Assembly: GCA_040752275.1 (NCBI GenBank)
Contig: JBFMFH010000121.1
Location: 1-64,000, forward strand
Source of the DNA: JBFMFH01 sp040752275
Lineage (GTDB): Bacteria; Acidobacteriota; Vicinamibacteria; Vicinamibacterales; JAKQTR01
Direction: 5' to 3'
Length of the DNA stretch: 64,000 bases
In this document: positions 60,952 through 64,000 of the stretch, one piece after another
Numbering within the stretch: position 1 is the stretch's first letter
Layout: each line of letters starts with the position of its first letter
The notes under the pieces: model-generated
The model's input: the letters and a program-made list of their open reading frames with translations, nothing else
The model's database searches: none
Told to the model about the DNA's origin: nothing
Made by a program: the position numbers and the translations under genes

Positions 60952-62454
60952 CTACCCGCCGACGATCGGTGGCTTGATCCCGTGGAAGAAGACCCACGAG
61001 ATGAGCAGGCCAATCCAGATGATGAACCCGAACAGACTGACCAGGTACACGGCCGCCAGACGCCAGATGCCTTCCTCGCGCAGCTTCTTGAAGTTCGACA
61101 CGAGGCCGATCGTGAAGAACGTCATGGCGAAGAGCAAGACGCGGAACGAGGTCGCCTCGTCGCTCGACAGTGCGGCGCCCGCGCTGAGGTCCGGCCACAC
61201 CAGACAGATGCCGAGCAGGACGAAGAACGTGACGGCGTACCCCAGGACGAACTTGGGGAACCGTTCCCACACCACGCCCGCGCCGACGCGCTCGCCTGGC
61301 CGCCGATCGATCCGGGTACACCAGATGACGGCCAGCACCAGCGCCCACACACCAATGAACACGTCGATGAACATCTTCGTCGTCGTCGCCGCGACGAGCA
61401 TCCAGCCTTCCTTGTACTCGATGCCCTGAACGGCCAGCGCCTTCGCCCGCACGAGCGAATCGACGATAGCCCCGCTGGCAACCGCTGCCCCGTCGGTCTT
61501 GACGGCAAGCCCCATCCAGGCGCCTGCGACCATCGGTTCGTGGTAGAGGAGAATCTGCGCCAGAAACGGCAGCAGCAGCAGTTCCACGACCGCGAAGATC
61601 ACGACGAGGGAACTCACCATGATGGGCACGCTCGGTCGCGCCCGCACGGCAGCGCCAGTCGCGATGGCGGCGGAGACGCCGCAGATCGACACGCCGGCCG
61701 CCAGCGGCACGGCCCACTCCCGCGTGAATCCGAAATACCGGCGGGCAATGTAGTAGACCAGCGACCAGAAGATGAGGTAGGCGGCCACGATGGCACACAG
61801 GCCGTTGAAGAGCACCACGCCCGCCAGGCCCGTCGCCGACGCGGCCTTGGCGCCCAACGCCCCACCCATGATGACCACGGCCGTCTTGATGTACCACTCG
61901 GGTCTGGTCGCTTCCGCGAGCCGCCCCGCGAGGCGCGGGTGGAAGTTCCCGACCGCCAGGCCGGCCAGAAGCGCCAGCACGAATCCGGCCTCGCCCGTGA
62001 GGTTCAGCGACCATGAGATCCCGAACGCCTGCAGCTTGTCGGGCGTGGCCGCGACGTAGGCGTAGTGGCCGAGCACCCAGCAGGCGTAGCTCGCCCAGAA
62101 GATGACCGTGAAACCGGCGACGAACCGGCGCAGCGAGAACTGCAGGTAAATGGCGCCGATGAGGGCGACAGCCAACAAGAACACGTATGTTCCGGCGATC
62201 GACACCAGGACTGGCGTCGAGGCGTATCCGGCCGAGACCGGTCTGACGGCCGCAAGCGGCGCCAACCAGACATGGGATTTCGCTGCCCAGCCCAGCAGGT
62301 CGACACCCAGGATGACGCCCATCGACAGCACGAAGATCGCCAGGCCGAGCCAGACGGACCACCAGTCCTCGCTGGAGAGCCATGTAGAACGGACCGGCGC
62401 CGGTCCATCCGCTGATGACGCGGGGGCCGAAGGCGGAGAGCCGCCAACCGGCAT
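60952..62454 (-). CDS. YeiH-family putative sulfate exporter
   Basis: A 500-residue integral membrane protein of the Cons_hypoth698/YeiH family, with about twelve helices. Family blocks include AVVIMGGALGAKAASATGLA, AVPLAAGVSICGVSAAIATG, GLAVKTDGAAVASGAIVDSL and TTTKMFIDVFIGVWALVLA. Family length is usually near 330-350, so this is a long version with extra N-terminal helices. GGAGG lies five bases before the ATG at 62454. A good sigma70 promoter is 113 bp upstream. It heads the exporter, small protein, dikinase-like, cytidylate-kinase-like, hppA operon. Sulfate or sulfite as substrate is a family-level guess that fits the neighbourhood. Confidence 0.85.
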   Translation of the reverse strand: MPVGGSPPSAPASSADGPAPVRSTWLSSEDWWSVWLGLAIFVLSMGVILGVDLLGWAAKSHVWLAPLAAVRPVSAGYASTPVLVSIAGTYVFLLAVALIGAIYLQFSLRRFVAGFTVIFWASYACWVLGHYAYVAATPDKLQAFGISWSLNLTGEAGFVLALLAGLAVGNFHPRLAGRLAEATRPEWYIKTAVVIMGGALGAKAASATGLAGVVLFNGLCAIVAAYLIFWSLVYYIARRYFGFTREWAVPLAAGVSICGVSAAIATGAAVRARPSVPIMVSSLVVIFAVVELLLLPFLAQILLYHEPMVAGAWMGLAVKTDGAAVASGAIVDSLVRAKALAVQGIEYKEGWMLVAATTTKMFIDVFIGVWALVLAVIWCTRIDRRPGERVGAGVVWERFPKFVLGYAVTFFVLLGICLVWPDLSAGAALSSDEATSFRVLLFAMTFFTIGLVSNFKKLREEGIWRLAAVYLVSLFGFIIWIGLLISWVFFHGIKPPIVGG

Positions 62455-62522
62455 GAGCACCTCCTCCGGGAAACGGGAAGCTGGCGGGGGCGTCTGAATC
62501 ACCGCGCGGGACGAGGCGCGGG

Positions 62523-62538
62523 GCCGGCGTTGGCCGGC
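62523..62538. other. hairpin in the yeiH leader
   Basis: GCCGGC-GTTG-GCCGGC forms a 6-bp stem with a four-base loop between the yeiH promoter and its start. It may affect leader stability; it has no other support. Confidence 0.3.
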
Positions 62539-62566
62539 AATTCGGGGGACCTTCGCTTTCAGCCTG

Positions 62567-62595
62567 AGACTAGAGCGATGCGGGGGCCGTGTCAA
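62567..62595 (-). promoter_or_regulatory. sigma70-like promoter for yeiH (TTGACA-N17-TAGTCT)
   Basis: Minus-strand TTGACA (62595-62590) and TAGTCT (62572-62567) are spaced by exactly 17 bases. Transcription would start near 62560, giving a leader of about 105 bases before yeiH. Confidence 0.5.
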
Positions 62596-62752
62596 GGACT
62601 CCTGGCAATTGAACGAACGACGATAATGCCGGCAGGCTTGGTAGACAAACACGCTCCAATTGACTCACGTGCTAAGCTTGGGGCGACTGCAGGTGCGACT
62701 CCGGCGCGCCTCCCGCTGCGCGCCGCACCTGTCCCGCCCCTTCCCGAAACCG

Positions 62753-63004
62753 ATGGCTCCCTGGGGTCCACCCATCATGCCGGGTGACTGGACACCCATC
62801 CAAATCGGGATTGTCGATCAGATCGAACGGATCGCCCGCCGGCGCCCGTGCACACCCGCGCGGGTCTTCAGTGACACAGCTGGCGTCGTGGGGATCGACC
62901 GGCACGATGTGCTCGACCGTGGCGCAGGGCTGGACCTCGTCACCGGCACCGAACGGGAGCCGCGCTTCGGCCTCACAGGCGAAGCAGGCCCGGTGTGGTC
63001 ATGA
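62753..63004 (+). CDS. hypothetical small protein overlapping the fourth dikinase-like gene
   Basis: An open frame of 83 codons from an ATG at 62753 (or 75 from the ATG at 62777) whose stop overlaps the next start as ATGA. That overlap is the main support, since it is the usual sign of coupled genes. The product contains WTPIQIGIVDQIERIARRR and a second part DRHDVLDRGAGLDLVTGTE, with no family I recognise. No good ribosome site precedes either ATG. It could be spurious in GC-rich DNA. Confidence 0.4.
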   Translation: MAPWGPPIMPGDWTPIQIGIVDQIERIARRRPCTPARVFSDTAGVVGIDRHDVLDRGAGLDLVTGTEREPRFGLTGEAGPVWS

Positions 63005-64000
63005 AACTGGCAGATCTGCGGCGGGCGTTTCGCCGCCGGGAGCGGCCTCCCCTCGAATTGCCGGCACGCGTGTCCTACTGCCGTGAGGTGCTGCAAGCCA
63101 ACAACGCGGCCCTCGGCTATCTGGCCCAGATCCAGGAGACGCTCGCCGGCACGGACCCGCTCCCGGCTGGTCAGGTCCGTCGCCTCGTGGCCGGAGTGAT
63201 GACCCAGACGTTCCGGATGATCGTCAACCTGAGCCGGATCACTGGAGGGCGTTTCGGCGAAGTGGAGTCGCGGTTCCGGCAGATCAAGGCGTCACTGGCC
63301 AGGAGTGTCGAGGTGCCGGCCGACGCCGGCGACGTGGGCTACACCGTCGGCCTCGATCGGCTCGACGCGTCGTTCGCGGAGGTGGTCGGCCAGAAGAGCG
63401 CATTCCTCGGAGAGGCCCGCCGGTGGCTGCCGGCGCACGTGCCGCACGGATTCGCCACGTCGGTGACCGCCTACCGGGCCTTCATGGACCACGACGGCCT
63501 CGGCGCGCGGGTTGCCGAGATCCTCGAGCGGGGCGGGATGGGGGATGTCGCAAGCTGTTTCGAGCTCTCGGCGGACATCGTACGTCTCGTCGAAGGCGCT
63601 CGGGTCCCCGCCGACGTGGCCGGCGCCATCGCAGCATCCCTCGACGCCATTCCTGGAGGAGATGCGCGGCGCTTCGCCGTGCGATCGAGCGCCCTCTTGG
63701 AGGGCGGGGCCGAGATGTCCTTCGCCGGGCAGTATCGGTCGTGCCTGAACGTCCCTCCCGACGGCGTGGTCGACGCCTTCAAGCGGGTGATCGCCAGCAA
63801 GTACTCGCCCGAGGCCATTTCGTATCGCGCACTGCGGGGGTTCGACGACGAAGACGTCGCCATGTGTTGCTGTGTCATCGAGATGGTCGACGCCGTGGCC
63901 GCCGGGGTCCTCTACAGCTCGTGTCAGGGTGAGACAGAGCCGACGACGCTCGTCCAGGCCGTGAGAGGCCTCGGCCTCGCGGCCGTGGATGGGTCGGCAG
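63001..64000 (+). CDS. PEP/pyruvate-dikinase-like protein 4 (partial, runs off the right edge)
   Basis: First 333 codons of a fourth paralog, open to the end of the window. It has the same N-terminal helical signature (LQANNAALGYLAQIQETL, about 31-48). The ATP-binding domain shows VVGQKSAFLGEARRW, VPHGFATSVTAY, VRSSALLEGGAEMSFAGQYR (from 227) and VDAFKRVIASKYSPEAISYR. The acidic pair after VRSS is altered to LLEGG. A CCCV stretch at about 290 is unusual. The swivel His and C-terminal domain lie outside the window. The start forms an ATGA overlap with a small open frame. It continues away from the window on the plus strand. Confidence 0.8.
   Translation, partial: MKLADLRRAFRRRERPPLELPARVSYCREVLQANNAALGYLAQIQETLAGTDPLPAGQVRRLVAGVMTQTFRMIVNLSRITGGRFGEVESRFRQIKASLARSVEVPADAGDVGYTVGLDRLDASFAEVVGQKSAFLGEARRWLPAHVPHGFATSVTAYRAFMDHDGLGARVAEILERGGMGDVASCFELSADIVRLVEGARVPADVAGAIAASLDAIPGGDARRFAVRSSALLEGGAEMSFAGQYRSCLNVPPDGVVDAFKRVIASKYSPEAISYRALRGFDDEDVAMCCCVIEMVDAVAAGVLYSSCQGETEPTTLVQAVRGLGLAAVDGSA

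Larger units (their letters stand above)
62455..62752. other. divergent regulatory gap between yeiH and the right-hand genes
   Basis: About 300 bp without a recognised gene. It holds the yeiH promoter and a GCCGGC hairpin in its leader. An AT-richer patch at about 62600-62690 includes GATAAT near 62624, which could be the -10 box of a plus-strand promoter for the genes at 62753 and 63001; no matching -35 box is clear. Confidence 0.5.

Noticed and set aside
58163..62383. A 1406-residue fusion of a membrane region with the third dikinase-like protein
   Set aside because: The upstream part lies in another phase of yeiH and the small membrane gene, both of which have their own ribosome sites and family features.
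115..62454. Signs of a mobile genomic island (integrase, transposase, tRNA boundary)
   Set aside because: None of these was found; the clustered layout alone does not show recent transfer.

Overview
The window is high-GC bacterial DNA, roughly two-thirds G+C by eye. It encodes an anaerobic sulfur metabolism of the dissimilatory sulfate-reducing type. The gene set (sat, aprBA, qmoABC, dsrAB with dsrD, dsrC, dsrL, dsrN and dsrMKJOP) predicts reduction of sulfate to sulfide. The phylum is not certain. High GC, intergenic CTGGTCCC-type repeats, C5-pathway heme genes and the mix of dsrD with dsrL would fit an uncultured Acidobacteriota (Vicinamibacteria-like) sulfate reducer, but this is an inference and other high-GC lineages are possible. 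No transposase, integrase, tRNA, rRNA or CRISPR array was seen.

Layout. From 115 to 40660 every gene is on the minus strand, so transcription runs right to left. Reading in that direction: a sulfite/sulfate-anion transporter block (40660-36790: small membrane protein, two TauE/SafE permeases, a lipoprotein, a TIGR02186-like membrane protein). Next is one uninterrupted sulfate-reduction block (36753-12676): aprB-aprA, zinc-ribbon, YkgJ-like, qmoA-qmoB-qmoC, dsrA-dsrB-dsrD-dsrL-dsrC, an RsbRD_N-like gene, dsrM-K-J-O-P-N, sat, and a second DsrMK-like pair. Last is a tetrapyrrole block (12482-115): hemA2-hemC2-methyltransferase-hemD, a histidine kinase/response regulator pair, then a second divergent hemA1-hemC1 followed by hemE-hemN-hemG. 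Sat activates sulfate and releases PPi, AprBA reduces APS with QmoABC feeding electrons, and DsrAB plus DsrC with DsrMKJOP reduce sulfite. The hem genes supply siroheme for DsrAB and heme for DsrJ and the cytochrome b subunits.

From 40856 to 52034 a plus-strand operon encodes three histidine kinases, three receiver-only response regulators and two large pyruvate-phosphate-dikinase-like proteins. It meets, tail to tail, a minus-strand operon (62454-52043) that reads YeiH-type exporter, 52-residue membrane protein, third dikinase-like protein, cytidylate-kinase-like/BON protein, membrane pyrophosphatase, a second cytidylate-kinase-like protein with a membrane tail, and a third TauE/SafE permease. 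A fourth dikinase-like gene starts at 63001 and runs off the right edge.

The most promising undescribed system is this right-hand region. The four dikinase-like paralogs share an N-terminal helical signature and a nucleotide-binding domain; the three complete ones also share a phospho-histidine swivel domain and a C-terminal domain I do not recognise, with a conserved C-x3-H-D-x2-R-x2-H-E motif. They lack the PEP/pyruvate barrel of true dikinases and travel with cytidylate-kinase-like proteins, a pyrophosphatase, sulfur-anion exporters and signalling proteins. I infer a phosphotransfer or PPi-linked control module tied to sulfate respiration. Its substrate cannot be told from sequence alone. 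All calls rest on reading motifs by eye; no database search or structure prediction was run.
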